From: Bremia lactucae
Taxonomy: Eukaryota > Oomycota > Peronosporomycetes > Peronosporales > Peronosporaceae
NCBI RefSeq assembly: GCF_004359215.1
Contig: NC_090615.1
Span: 7,631,567 to 7,695,566 of the forward strand
DNA: 64,000 nt
Direction: 5' to 3'
A model generated the notes under the pieces. The model saw only the letters and a list, made by a program, of their open reading frames with translations, was not told the origin of the DNA and ran no database searches. The position numbers and the translations under genes were made by a program. Positions 51,193 to 62,919 of the stretch are shown piece after piece; within the stretch, counting starts at the first letter, position 1; every line of letters starts with the position of its first letter.

Positions 51193-52980
51193 TATTCCCC
51201 TATTATCTAAAGGACTTATTCCCTTAAGTTCTATGATACTAATTCCCTTATTTCTTAAGAAGTATTATCCCAACTGCTTCGAGTTGTAGCTGCACAATCA
51301 CAGCGAGTTCTCTACGATCGATTCTTAAGTCGATCTTAAATTTTCGCACTGTCTACTATAGACAGGCGTTTAAAATTACTCAAGATTTTGCTTTCCAAGT
51401 AAGCATCCTTGTTCTAACCCCACCCGAGTTATTCGAATGGTGGGCTTTCGACGCTCCATGTGCTTGTACACAGCCGTCGAAATTAAACTCCAAACTTGAA
51501 CGGGTCGTCACATTGAGGTCTTGTGCAGTCGTGCTTACAATCGCATTACATGTGAGGCTATCGCACTCACTCGCAGGACATCCATACGCTTGTCGACGCT
51601 TCAAGATGTTTATCAGATGGCCTTTAATGAAGGAAAGGTAGGCATCGTCATGGCTCGATGCTGCCAATTAATGCATGGCTCGTAATTTCTGAGCCATGGT
51701 AAACAAGATAACATCAAACTTGTCATCCAAATCCAGTACGATGAAATTATCATTGTACTGTTTACCTTCTAACGTCGTTGGATACCAACTACACGTTTCT
51801 TAACTGTTACAGATGCGCTGCGCCTGTTGCTAGACGCACTGTCATCATCGTAAGAGGTATATCGCGCCCAATGAATTTAAGCCTGCGATTCTCTAGCGAT
51901 TTGCGTCAGTACAATTGTTCGACGCCCCACAATAGACTAGAAACTCAAGCGGCATATATTTGCCACTATAACACTTCCAGATGATGCTGTTAATCACATC
52001 AACTATGGCAGTTACACACAATGTTTGTGTGAGAGAAGCAACTTTCGTCAAAAAATTTGCAGATTCTTTTTGCGTTGATGGATCAGTAGGAACCCCGCAT
52101 TTACTGACCCCGATCGTTTTTTTACGATCCGCCTAGCCGTTTCGGTTTGGTAAGGGCGTGGGATAGCGGGAGGTTAATCGTATCACTCAGCATTTTCTAG
52201 GCACTGGGCGTGGAACACTACACTTATTGGCTTAGTGTTATGTCTTTTGACAACGATTGCATTTTTGCATCGTTTGTAACTTAAAAAGCGAGATTTTCGC
52301 TTCCAAAGAGACGGAGGTCAAACTTCTTGCCGTCTCTTTGGACGACAAGCATCATAGTGGACGAAAGCCTGTTCCAAAAAAAAACTCCTCATGTTCCGCT
52401 ACAGAGATCACTACATTTATCGTCTCTAATGCAAGTTGGAACTGGTGGGTCTTGACGGGATCGTCCGTAAGAACCCTATAGAACACAGTGACCTGTGTTT
52501 GTTCATTAATTGGATGGATCCCGATACAATGTACTGAGTATCGCGTATGTTAGGCATAAGTGTGAATGTCACGCTTGACCAGTTTCAAATCTAGGAGCTC
52601 TGCTCGAGCCCTGAGTTCGGCATGTGGCGGCTCAAACGTTTGTCTGAGCTGCCTTATACGAACCAAATGCATATGGATTCAGCGAACAACATGCCGACGC
52701 GCCCACGGCCGAACTCATTCCCTTAACGGCTTTCCATTGGAGGTCATGAACCTCCACGAGTTGCGTGGAAGCCTTCGTGACGGTCGTGCTAGCCCCCTTC
52801 TTCTTCATCCAAAATATATACGTTGGATAATACGTACGTCGTCGTTGAATGGACCACGGAGTGCGACCAGGTTTAACGGGGCAGCTTTCGCTACAACTGC
52901 ATTGATATCAGTGAAGGTGAGGCGCCTCGTTGGGACCAAGTCAATTATCAAAAAAACTCTGTTCTTTTATTTATCATAGT
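51193..52980 (-). pseudogene. Degraded gypsy Gag and protease region (element G)
   Basis: The minus strand holds a retropepsin-like stretch FIVLDLDDKFDVILFTMAQK (about 51765-51680). A zinc-knuckle relic, CNRCQK with H and C in register but two stops, lies at about 52260-52208. The rest is decayed Gag; 52300-52980 has no frame I can name. Confidence 0.45.
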
Positions 52981-53479
52981 TGGCCAGATTTTCTCTATTA
53001 AAGTACCTCTAGAGCCATGACCAATCACATTCTTATAGTTTTATTAACGTTACAGCTTCAACGGGTTGTAGACAAAGTAAAACCTATTTTTGCAAAATTT
53101 GGCATGCCAATTTTGAGAGAAAAGAGTAACAAACCATACGATTAGCATGTCAGAGGTTCTGATGTAATTCAATATATACTACTGCAAAGTAGCTGCTGAT
53201 TAGTCGTTTCTTCTTTGCTTATGTTTGCTGCCTTACTTTGTCCTGCATCTTCCACAACTGTTCAACAGAAACAGGTTCATGTTCTCTTGTTGTATCATGA
53301 ACAGCTGAATATTTTGGCGCCACAATTTCACATCTGTGCGTTAAAATTTTGGCAGCGACTTCCTGTCATCATCGTCATCATTTTATCACATGGCTGGCGG
53401 AACCGCTCGATATTTGCATCATCTGTTGGTAGTGCAATGAGGCCTTCATTTTTACCAGAGTGGTTCTGCAACTTCGTAA
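52981..53479. other. Unassigned, possibly start of the pogo-like remnant
   Basis: A frame at 53215-53544 reads through without known motifs, except its end, which joins the transposase relic. Confidence 0.35.
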
Positions 53480-54025
53480 TGTCTATTGGTTTCGCTGTGG
53501 GTAATTGGCAAATCCTTGAACCCTCGCAGCTTCAAAAACCTTAACCGAGAAATGTGGGCTGCATATGATGCCAACGACAAAGCGACGATGACGCTTAGTG
53601 TTTTCGGACTTTGTATGAAGGCGTCAAGTCAGTAGATCAAGATACGCAAGGTATTCTCATCTTAGACAACCGCCCTGCGCCTATCTAGTTATAAATTTTG
53701 CTGAGCACAACATAACGTTGAGGAACACTTCACTCCTTTGCCTCCCGCCAAATGCAACCTCAAAAATCCATCCATGTGATCAAGCTATAATCCGAGCTTT
53801 TAAGGCCTACTACTGGCGTCCATTCAATTCTTTGCTCCTTAATGACTTTGCAAAAAACATTGATAAGCCTGGGAGAATCACAGTGCTAGAGGTAATCCGA
53901 CTGGCAATTCAAGCTTGAGCATCTGACGTCTGGCCAGAAACAATAAAAATTGCTTCCTCCACTGCAAGAGCTTCCAGCTTGCAAACGCAGAAAAGGCCTG
54001 TCTCGTTAATGTTGTAAATGTCTTT
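53480..54025 (+). pseudogene. Pogo/Tigger-type DDE transposase fragment
   Basis: NLNREMWAAYDAND, ILILDNRPAPIYLVINFAEH (second catalytic Asp in LDN) and LLCLPPNATSKIHPCDQAII with RAFKAYYWRPFN follow the C-terminal half of CENP-B/pogo transposases. Several shifts. It is cut on the right by the family-D element. Confidence 0.7.
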
Positions 54026-54028
54026 ACG

Positions 54029-54515
54029 TATAGCGGAGCAACCTCGCTGCTAAAGTCGGAGGAAGATTTTCAGACTCAAAGAGTCACTTAGTTATATTGA
54101 ACTAATGGGTTTAACAACTCAGGGAGTCGTACAAGCTAATAAAGCTTAAGGAATCCAAGTTCAAGGGATTCAGGGGTTCGTAGAACCAAGTTGCAACTAG
54201 TGCCCAAAAGGATATACCTTACAAAGGCTTCTATCTCGTACAGATCAATGCGCAAGCCTTAGAAAGGCACTTAAACGCTTTAAGATCAAAAGGGGAACTG
54301 CACTTTATTTAATAATTTAATCTAAAAACTTTACCCTAACTAATTTAAAATAAAATTTGGCCGCCAGAATAATATCTGGCGGCTACCACATTTGTTACCC
54401 ATAGTAAATGGGATTTAAATAATTAACTATTTTAAAAATTAGATAAAAGGGTATTTTACCCATAAAGTAAATGTACCACAACAATGGTTCTCCAACCGAT
54501 GTGTGCCCCATTACA
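54029..54515 (-). repeat. 3' LTR of family D
   Basis: In element orientation it runs from TGTAATGGGGCACACATCGG to GCTCCGCTATA. By eye it is over 90% like the 5' LTR, so the insertion is old but not ancient. Confidence 0.88.
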
Positions 54516-54659
54516 CCCTCCCCCCATCAGACTGTTGACACGGAGTGATAACATTTGCATCATTTTCTCTTTGAGGTTGGAACCTAAACAGCTAACCGTT
54601 CGGTTGTGTTTTTCTTTCCTTTGTCACAGACTCTTAGCACCTTCCTCGGCGATGAGGGA

Positions 54660-55941
54660 ATGGTTGACTTTGAAAGTCACTCTCCATTACAGGAGGAAGA
54701 GAAAGAGCGTCATTCTCTCACGCCTTCTCCTCGGGATGAACGTCGGCGGGCCCCTAATCCGTTCCCAGAACGTGGTACTGCTGATGTCTTAACTGCATTG
54801 AGCAGGACTCGGGACCCTGAGTCCAATATCATTACGAATGCGCTCGATGAAGAGCAAGAGCAGATAGTCCACATAGAGGAAAAAGCTCGTCGTCGAACTG
54901 CCGAGATAGCGAAAGCTCAAGCTCATTAGTGAATATAGATTCATTCCGCTTAGTTCGGACGAGCGTCTCAAAGAGATAGCGGGTCACAGCTTGGGCACCT
55001 GGATCTCCGGTGACTCGGCGAGGACGCCGGAGGAGATCGCTGCCCGCGACGCTCTTCATGAGAAATATCTTACGTCAAAGGCAATGACTCGAAGCCAGTA
55101 TCTGACGCGTTTACGTGATCAAGCCCGTGGAGCTTCGGTGACCTCTATGAGGGAAATTCCGATTGTTTCTTTTCCAAACGAACAAGGAGTGAAAACGAAG
55201 TCTCATTTGAGAACTGGGTCCACCAGGCCCCCCGACTTCGTAATAATAGGAATATCAGAGAGTCTGCGGATAGAGGTGATGTTCGTTTTGGAACGGAAGC
55301 TTCGCTTCGATTTTGCTAAGCTAAAGGCCAAAGGCCAGTTACGTTCGGCATTTATGACACAAAACAAAGAAAGCCCCAGCCGATATTTCAGTGCTTCGGT
55401 TGACCGTACAACCATGGATCGAAGCCTCTTTAAGGCTATAGATCCACCTACTCCCACGTTTAGTGGTGGGAAGCGTCTTTTGACGCGAGTTGACCCTGAG
55501 CTTGGCGCTCGAAAACGTCAACGGCGTACGGGCAATCTTGCCGAAGAGGTACCTAGAACTCCCAAGAATTTTCAGAAGAGGGGTGCCCTAGCCACTTCAC
55601 CAGGTACTGGTATTGACCCTTGCGACGACGTCGCTTTAAAAGTTTCTCCACATGAAACTGAAGGTTCACCCGCACATCAAGCAGCGCGTGAGGGGGCCGA
55701 AATTTCGGCGGAAGCATTTGACGCTCTACGACACGAGGTGCAACTTCTTCGTGAGATCCCTGCTCGGGTTGAGAGCTCTTTTGAGGCGGTTCGTGACCAT
55801 CTTTTAACGCTGGAGCGTCAGCAGCCTCGTACAGAGGGCCAGCTGGACATCCTGGTGAGGATGCAACAATCTGCGGCACGACTGCCTATCTCGGCGCAAG
55901 CGCCTTCAAGTCCACGTGAGAAGGGTACCGATATTGCTTAA
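54660..55941 (+). pseudogene. Antisense ORF of family-D gypsy (~427 codons, one frameshift)
   Basis: The best-kept antisense frame in the window. It starts MVDFESHSPLQEEEKER 145 bp from the 3' LTR, is open to 54929, shifts once near 54915 and is open again to 55941. Content: acidic and Pro-rich start, a charged helix (EEKARRRTAEIA), a Lys/Arg-rich middle (LGARKRQRRTGNL) and a C-terminal coiled coil (FDALRHEVQLLREI, RDHLLTLERQ, GQLDILVRMQQ). The end lies opposite the integrase-chromodomain linker and chromodomain of Pol (55553-55879). I recognise no family. The single shift suggests recent loss or a sequencing error. Confidence 0.6.
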
Positions 55942-57060
55942 GCAACCCAACGTAGAACGCTGGGTGTGTACGGAGTTTGCTAGGAAGGTTAAGCGTATAA
56001 GCTAGACCCTTCTTGGCCACGACCGTAAATGGTTCAATAACACTTGGTTTCCGCGGTCTTCAAGACTAAATTGCGCCCATTTTTAGTCTTGAAGACCGTG
56101 GAAACCAAGTTGGTATGTAGATTTTTAGCGTTTAGTAAAAGTCGGTCTCCGACCATATAAGAATTTATATAGCTTCTGCCTTTGGCATCTGCTTGTTCTT
56201 TTTGTTTGTCTTGGCTATCGTCCATCGTATCCCTTACATGTCTTAAGACACTAAATCGCGTCGCGAGAAATTCGCTTACTTCTTTCCGATTGGAAACAGG
56301 GCTGATATCAGCAAGCCTATCGACTCATTCTCCCCCACCACGCCCTGAACCACGCAGTGATATCGTTAATGGAACGCGTGGGTGGGTGAGACCGTTGACA
56401 TAGAACAGAGTATAGCCTGTAGAGGCATGTACAACGTTAATTAACGCACACTCCACCACTGGGACCATTTAGCTTCAGCGCTTTGGTGTCTGAGCACACA
56501 CGCTGCGTAAAACGTCCTCAATGACGCGATCGTCACGTTCAATTCGACCATCGGTCTGCGGATGGTCCGCAGTGGACATATCCAATCTGGTGCCAAGCAC
56601 TCGGAAAATTGATTTCCAGAATTTACCCGTGAAACGGGGGTCACGATCAGAGACAATTGTCACTGGTAAACCATGTTGTCGAAACACGCGATCAATAAAC
56701 AGCCTTGCTATAACATCACCATCAATGGAATTCACCACGGCCGCTAAGTGAGTTATTTTGCTCAATCGGTCAAAAAAGACCACTATGCCGGGGTTACCGG
56801 CTGAATCTTTCGGTAGAGCAAAAACAAAATCCATAGTAATGAACTCCCAGCAACCTATGGGGACGGAAGGCTCGCCAGTGGCGCAGCAGCATGCGCCGAG
56901 GGGTTAACCCGTAGGCAAGTTTCGCATGTGCGAACATATGTGCTGACCCATTGATATAGTTTGGGCCACCAATAAATCTGGCTTACAGAGCCGTAGGTCT
57001 TTTCTCTACCGAGATGACCACCAAGGACAGTATCGTGTGCCTCATAGAGGATTCGTTACT
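55553..57060 (-). pseudogene. Family-D integrase, linker and chromodomain
   Basis: Core: MDFVFALPKDSAGNPGIVVF, SDRDPRFTGKFWKSIF and DHPQTDGRIERDDRV (D-D-E; 56834-56475). The zinc/H2C2 part precedes it (about 57060-56880). The C-terminal domain is broken at 56042-56110 by a foldback that leads to a stop. The chromodomain (VEKLLKRRRRKGQYQYLVKW, then LGHPSSENSWEF) ends near 55553. The linker before it is about 70 residues of low complexity. Confidence 0.85.
56042..56110. repeat. 29-bp near-perfect foldback in the integrase gene
   Basis: Arms 56042-56070 and 56082-56110 differ at one position, with an 11-base loop. One arm encodes the normal VFKTK stretch; the other is its reversed copy, replacing the RFIGPF region. 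Confidence 0.9.
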
Positions 57061-58640
57061 TTAAATCCTCATCACGAGGAACAACGATACGCGGAGGGTC
57101 CGCGATGTCTGTGTAATAAAGCAAAAGGTCGTTATCGATAGAAACTCGATGTAACTTGCACGCCAACGTGCCGGCAATTTAATATCTGAATCACAGTTCT
57201 GTAGAGCTCGTAGCAGAGCTACACACTGTTCATCCTTGGCGTAAGCCGAACGGATTAATTCAGGAATAGGTGACATTATAGTCGTTAAATGAGAAAGCTC
57301 ATAATCCGGCCTGCGTGATAACGCATCGGCCAAAGCATTCTGCTTGCCGGGTTTATACTTCACCTCGGAATTGTATTCCGCAAAAAAAGATAGTAATCGG
57401 GCCATTCTCTGTGAGAGGTTGGGCGACTTATTCGCCGTGCGTAATGACGCGTGATCTGTATAAATCACAAACGGCTTAGAGCCGAGCAGATGAACTCTGA
57501 ATTTGACGAGAGCATTTTTCATAGCAAGTAACTCTTTGTCATGAACTGGATAGTTCTTTCCGCAGCTTTAAGCTGTCTAGGCTCGAACGCAAAAACATGT
57601 TCATGACCATCAACATCTGTTTGTAACAGAGCAGTGCCAATGGTAAAATCTGATGCGTCACAGACGACACTTAAAGGCCAAGATGATTTTTTGGAAGTGC
57701 CAGAATCGGGGCATGGACAAGACCATCCTTAACTGCTCGAAAAGCATTATTTTTGGTGCTTGTCCAGCACCATTCTGTATCCTTTTGATTAGATAACGGC
57801 CTAGCCATATCCGCGTAATTTCTGCTATATGTGTGTAAATAATTGGCGAGACCCAACCACTTACGCAAATCCTTTTGGTTTTTAGGAACCGACCAATCTA
57901 CTATGGCTTTTACCTTGCAGGATCCGCTCTAAGGCTTCGCTTCTTGATGAAGCACCCTAAGAAAGGAATTGCTTTTGCGCCAAAAATGCATTTAAATGCA
58001 TTGGCATACAATTCATTTGTGCGCATTCACTCGAGCACTGCTCGCGAATGGTCTAAATGGTTTTTTACTTCCGACCGACCCTGCTCCACATGACTATGGA
58101 CAAAAATGTCATCAACATATGTTTGTGCATAACCTCGATGAGGGCGGAACAGTTGCGTCACTGGACGATTTAATGTTGTTGGGGCGCTGGAAAACCCTTG
58201 TGGCATAATCAACCACTCCCATAGCATACCGCTTCTTGCATGAGCAGTTAATAATACCATCGACTAAGTCGAGTACATTGTACATCCCACCATATTGTTC
58301 TGAAGAACATCCTTTCTGGGAATGGGAGTTTATGCTGGTAAAGTGGCAGCATTAAGCTTATTATAAGCATGTAAAATGCGTCATTTACCATTTCGCTTTT
58401 TGACACAAAATGTCAATGTCGAATTAGTAGATTTCCTCTCTCGTGCCATTCCCGCCTCGTGCTTAGCACGGAAGAAATCGTCAATGACGTCACACTGCTC
58501 CCTTGGTAAGGCCATTTTCGTGTGACACAGTATTGGGTTCCCGAAACCATGTCAATTTCATGACGAACACCTCTTTCCGGAGGTAAAACAGATGGTGGAT
58601 TATTACATACCACATCTTGGAATTCTTTAATCAAGGAATA
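57061..58640 (-). pseudogene. Family-D reverse transcriptase and RNase H
   Basis: RT: PPERGVRHEIDMVSGTQYCV (58634), SGMLWEWLIMPQGFSSAPTT and the catalytic YVDDIFVHSHVEQG (58260-58027), and KWLGLANYLHTYSRNYADMA (57868-57671). RNase H: ALVKFRVHLLGSKPFVIYTD and ADALSRRPDYELSH (57522-57061). The YVDD motif is intact; frameshifts lie near 58270, 57880 and 57640. Confidence 0.88.
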
Positions 58641-58959
58641 AAAGGGATCCGTAGAAAATTTAAGGATTGATGACCTATTTTGCGCATTAAGTGCAGCTTT
58701 TGTGTCATCCAGGACAGCTTCGTCTAGAAGTCACGATGAGTTTAACTCAATTGTTAGTCGAATGACTACCATTTCAGATAAGTCGCCAGCTTTTAAGGCT
58801 CGACCGCACTCATCAATAGACATTTCGTCTAGCTCTAAAAGAGCATGTAACGAAGGGATTGCCGCAAGGCTAACTTCTTTCTCAATGTAACCGGTTACAC
58901 CATTTACAAGCGTTTGTCATTGCTCACTCATACCACTTTGTGAGGGTATACACGCTTTG

Positions 58960-59935
58960 TGTCCATCCTGTCATGGAATGAAGACAATACACCTCTTAGA
59001 GGTCGGATTATTCACGTTACCGGATTTTCCAGCCTGTATTGGTTCTATACAAGACATGGTGTCTAATTCGAATTCCGACAAGGAGTTAGGTAACTCAACT
59101 TTCTTATCCTCACGTGCATTAGAAGGGTTTGACCCAAAATGCCCTGGCAAACCGCCAATAGCGTCACTATTTACATGCCACCTCGGCCGACCACACTCGG
59201 TGGACTTAGACATGCCAATCCACGTATCTCAGGGATATTGCACCCTTGATGTCCTGACGAACCGGCAAGAGTATCACTACTGACACTCAGTATGATACCA
59301 CCTCGGCCGACAATACTCGGTGGACTTAGACGTGCCACTCCACGTATCTTAGCGATACTGCACCCTTGATGATTCGGCCTTAGGCCAACAATGCTTTCAG
59401 CATTCAGTGAATCGTTATTACAACGAGTGTCACTCGACGGAGCACGTGCCGTTCTACTTATTTCTGTTGAGTCGGGCTTAGAATTAAAGTTTTTAACATT
59501 TGAGTTTATTAACTCAGACATGCCAATGTCTAATACACTGACAGACAATGATCCGCGCCAATAGCGCTTTTGTGGCCGAGCAAAGGTGGGTTCATGACTC
59601 TCCAAAACTTTGCTAAGAACATTGCGCGTGGCGCCTAAGGTCTTAGACCTCCAATCGATCCATGGCTCATGGTGTTCTAACCAGACAATACCAATGATGA
59701 GATCATATCTCGAATCCAAATCAAGGACGAGACAGCGTTCCATACTATCAAAGTCCAGAAACTTTATACCTAAGCTCAATGGAACTTTGGGAACAGTGAC
59801 ACGAGTCCCATTTGCTAAGCAAACAGTGATTGTATCACCTTCATGCGCTTCAAGCGCCTCAACGTATTGTTGACTTTCTTTAAGGTAAAGGCGTCGAGCA
59901 TAATTGCAAGACGCTCCTAAGTCAACCACAGCTTA
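58960..59935 (-). pseudogene. Family-D protease and repeated linker
   Basis: MVDLGASCNYARRLYLKE (59929) is the active-site loop, with Leu in place of Thr/Ser in D[ST]G. It continues with VLDLDSRYDLIIGIVWLEHH and PWIDWRSKTLG. The linker holds 40-residue tandem units (IRGVARLSPPSIVGRGG and IRGLACLSPPSVVGRGG). Confidence 0.8.
59178..59417 (-). repeat. 120-bp tandem repeat in the family-D protease-RT linker
   Basis: CCACCTCGGCCGACCACACT at 59178 and CCACCTCGGCCGACAATACT at 59298 start two units with a period of exactly 120 bp (40 codons). A third unit is partly recognisable at its lower end. Confidence 0.85.
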
Positions 59936-60119
59936 TCAAAGCCTTTTACAGTCGCTTGAGCGAATAGCAAGCCAGGCTTGTACCTTCGCCCCGTGCCATT
60001 AAAAACCGAGCTAATTGAGGCTAGATTCGGTTTATTCTCACCTCCTAGAAGTTTTAACAGAACCTAGGTCTTCCACAGTAGGTGCGGGGCGCAGCTCTTT
60101 CGAGCTTTACGCGGATTTC

Positions 60120-61051
60120 GAAGAGGGCAGGCCGGACGTAAATGTCTCGTGCTTCCGCACATATAACATCTACGGATGGTCTTATGCTGTTCCGCAGCTT
60201 GAAGAGTCTCTTCTCCTTCCTCAACGAGGCTTAAATCCATGGGTTCCGCCTTTTTAGACGGAACCCATGTGCTCTATAAGCTTGTTCGGTAAACAGGCGT
60301 GCTAACGCGAGCAGACTTAAAGTCGAACTCGGCGCGTAGCTCTATCGCAACTGCCTCTTCGAAAGTAGCAGGATGAGACCGGAATAATTTCGTCCGGGCA
60401 ACGCTCTCATCGAGACCCCCCATAACGATGGTTACTACAATTGCTTCTTGCACGGGGTCTTGATGCATAGATGCAACGAAAGTTCTCACCTCCTGTACAA
60501 AGTCCTCTAGGCTTCTTATACCCTGTCGAGTCGCTAGGAGCGGTGCTCCCATGCGAAAGACTGATCAGGCGGTGCAAACATGCTGGTCATCTATTGTTCC
60601 AGCGAATCCCATGAGGGAAAAGCGTCGTTTTTGGACGTACTGCACGATAGTGCCCACTCCATGGCTCTACCTCCAAGTTTGGAAATGGCCATAGCCTTCT
60701 TTTGCTGTTCTGTTAAGAATAAGGCGAATCAATGGACATTTCCATCTACTTAATCCAAAAAGGGAGATTTTCTCCCTCTTTTCCCTTAAATGGCTTCACA
60801 TTCACAGTTAGCGGGCGAGCCCTCGGCTCTGAATCAGGTACAGAGATGTACCGGGTTGGCAAAGATGCCGCTAAGTGGTCCTGTACCTGACCGATCAGGG
60901 AGGCTTCGTATCGCATGAAGGCTTCAAGCCTTTCAGGCAGAAGCTTTGGTCCCTGAGAGATAATAAATTCCACGTGTTCAAGCCCAAGTAAGGTTTTGGG
61001 CTTATCATAAGCGGCGCGTTGCGCTTCTGACAGTTCTGGAACCTCTTCCAT
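60120..61051 (-). pseudogene. Family-D Gag
   Basis: Starts [18 protein letters not shown] (61051), then [20 protein letters not shown], a shifted middle with ISKLGGRAMEWAL, GIRSLEDFVQEVRTFVASMH (60552-60274), and a zinc knuckle CYMCGSTRHLRPAC (about 60169-60129). Same order as the Gag of families A and B. Frameshifts near 60745 and 60270. Confidence 0.83.
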
Positions 61052-61089
61052 TTTTGTGAGTGTTTAGTCTTGTAAAGACTCAGGTGAAG

Positions 61090-61110
61090 ATTGACTACGA
61101 GTGCTAATAG
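61090..61110 (-). promoter_or_regulatory. Primer-binding site, family D (mutated)
   Basis: TATTAGCACTCGTAGTCAAT on the minus strand just inside the 5' LTR; it differs from the A/B site TGGTAGCACTTGTAGTC at a few positions. Confidence 0.5.
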
Positions 61111-61111
61111 G

Positions 61112-61596
61112 TGGAGCGGAGCTACCTCGCTCCTAAAGTCAGAGGAAGATTTTCAGACTCAGAGAGTCACTTGTTCAGTTGAACTAATGGGTTTAGCAAC
61201 TCAGGGAGTCGTACAAGCTATTAAAGCTTAAGAAATCCTAGTTCAAGGGATTCAGGGGTTCGTAAAACCAAGTGGCAACTAGTGTCCAAGAGTATATACC
61301 TTCGAAAGGCTTCTATCTCATACAGATCAATGCGCAAGCCTTAGAAAGGCACTTCACGCTTTAAGATCATTAGGGGAACTGCACTTTATTTAATTATTTA
61401 AATCTAAAAAACTTACCCTAGCCAATTTTAAATAGATTTTGGGCGCCAGAATTATATCTGGCGGCGACCAGATTTGTTACCCGTGTTAAATGGGAATTAA
61501 GTAACTAACTATTTTAAAAACTAGATAAAAGGGTATTTTACCCATAAAGTAAATGTACCACAACAACAGTTCTCCAACGATGTGTGCCCCATTCCA
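61112..61596 (-). repeat. 5' LTR of family D
   Basis: 485 bp, partner of 54029-54515; ends CCATTCCA instead of CCATTACA in genome orientation. Confidence 0.85.
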
Positions 61597-62175
61597 TTGA
61601 GCTTATACGCACACAAACTCTGAGGTATTCTTGGGGGTGCTACCTCAATTGCCTCCATATCCGCCGAAACACTTTCGCCGTGTCGTCTGCGCGACTGAAT
61701 GTTGTGGTGCTGGTGAAATCTTGTAAGCCACCCATTTGAAAACCGCGGAAAGCCCTCTCTAGGCTAAAGCTGCCTTGATATTTGATCAGATCACCTGACA
61801 TGAAAGCCTCATTCAGCAGCGTAAAGGTTTAAAATTGCAGAGTTGTTCTTAAAGATACTGATGTACTCTTCCATCGCTTTAAACCATGCAAACAGTGCAT
61901 CATCAAGGCGAAGATATATCATTCGCGATGGGATTCAATATGATGCTGTTTATTGTCTGACGCAATGTCCAAATCCAGCAGCTTTGCACGATTTTTAAAT
62001 GTGTTTCAAATATTTTCACGCGTAACCTTTGAATTGTGTGTATTTCGACCCATTTCACATGTTGGCTGAGATTTTGAAGTATTTTCACGGCGATGCTCAC
62101 AAATTGCGTGACGGATACGATCAGTGAGCGTTTGGCGCGATGATCTGTCGCAATATCTCCATTACGGCGGGACAT
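61597..62175 (-). pseudogene. Possible N-terminal half of a pogo/CENP-B-type transposase
   Basis: Starts MSRRNGDIATDHRAKRSL, then (shifted) DRIRHAICEHRRENTSKSQ and ALFAWFKAMEEYISIFKNN, which fit the two helix-turn-helix parts of pogo/CENP-B proteins. GSFSLERAFRGFQMGGLQDF follows without a known motif. Opposite in strand to the DDE fragment at 53480-54025, so not simply the same copy. Confidence 0.4.
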
Positions 62176-62211
62176 AATTTCGCCTAGTGTCGTAAACTTA
62201 AGAATATTTAT

Positions 62212-62401
62212 TGTAGGCGGCCACGTCGTAATAGGGCCACGCTATACTTAGACACACACCCAAGCACAGCGAGGAAGCGGTTTAACCAGCTTCTCTTGCG
62301 CGCGTGAGGTAGTTGTGGGCGCGTTAGCAACCTCACCCAACGCTTTAAGTACTTTGGTTAAGTGTCGTCACGGGAGCGGTGATCCGGCTCCTCGTGCGCA
62401 C
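62212..62401 (-). repeat. Family-A LTR fragment (3' third)
   Basis: Begins TGTAGGCGGCCACG and includes AAGCGGTTTAACCAGCTTCT and CACGGGAGCGG, then joins family-D RNase H abruptly at 62402. Confidence 0.8.
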
Positions 62402-62880
62402 ATATCAACGGCTTAGAGACTAGCAAATAAACTCTGAATTTGACAAGCGCATACTTAATTGCGAGAAATTCTTTGTCATGAACTGGGTTGTTCTTTTCCG
62501 CAGCTTTAAGCTGTCTAGCCTCGACCGCAACATCACGTATGCGCCCATCATCATCTGTTTGTAACAGAGCACTGCCAATGACAAAATCCGATGCGTCACT
62601 GACGACACTGAAAGGCCAATTTGTATTTGGCAGTGCCAGAATCGGGGCATAGATAAGACTATCCTTAATTGCTTGGAAAGCATTATGCTCTGTGCTAGTC
62701 CAGCACCATTCGTATTTTTCGAAGAAGATTCGACAATGGCCTAGCCATATCAGCGTAATTTTTGCTATATTTGTGAAAATAATTGGCGAGACCCAACCAC
62801 TTACGCAAATCCTTTTGGTTCTTAGGAACCGGCCAATCAAGTATGACTTTTACCACAGCGGGATCCGCTCTCCGTGTCAT
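62402..62880 (-). pseudogene. Family-D RT/RNase H fragment
   Basis: ALPNTNWPFSVVSDASDFVI, DKEFLAIKYALVKFR and KWLGLANYFHKYSKNYADMA closely resemble 57500-57870. Bounded by a family-A LTR on the left and family-A pol on the other strand on the right. Confidence 0.82.
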
Positions 62881-62919
62881 CTCTTATCAATCCCGGCTTT
62901 TAAAATCCGCGCTCACATT

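Larger units (their letters stand above)
54029..61596 (-). mobile_element. Full-length chromo-type Ty3/gypsy element, family D
   Basis: Both LTRs (54029-54515 and 61112-61596), a polypurine tract (complement of 54516-54526), a primer-binding site, gag, protease, RT, RNase H, integrase, chromodomain and an antisense ORF are all present, about 7.6 kb. The flanks TTACG and TTGAG agree at only 3 of 5 positions, so the target-site duplication is decayed or absent. Pol has a modest number of frameshifts. Confidence 0.88.

Noticed and set aside
52566..52979. 137-codon plus frame
   Set aside because: It lies opposite decayed gypsy Gag and shows no domain; chance frame is likelier.
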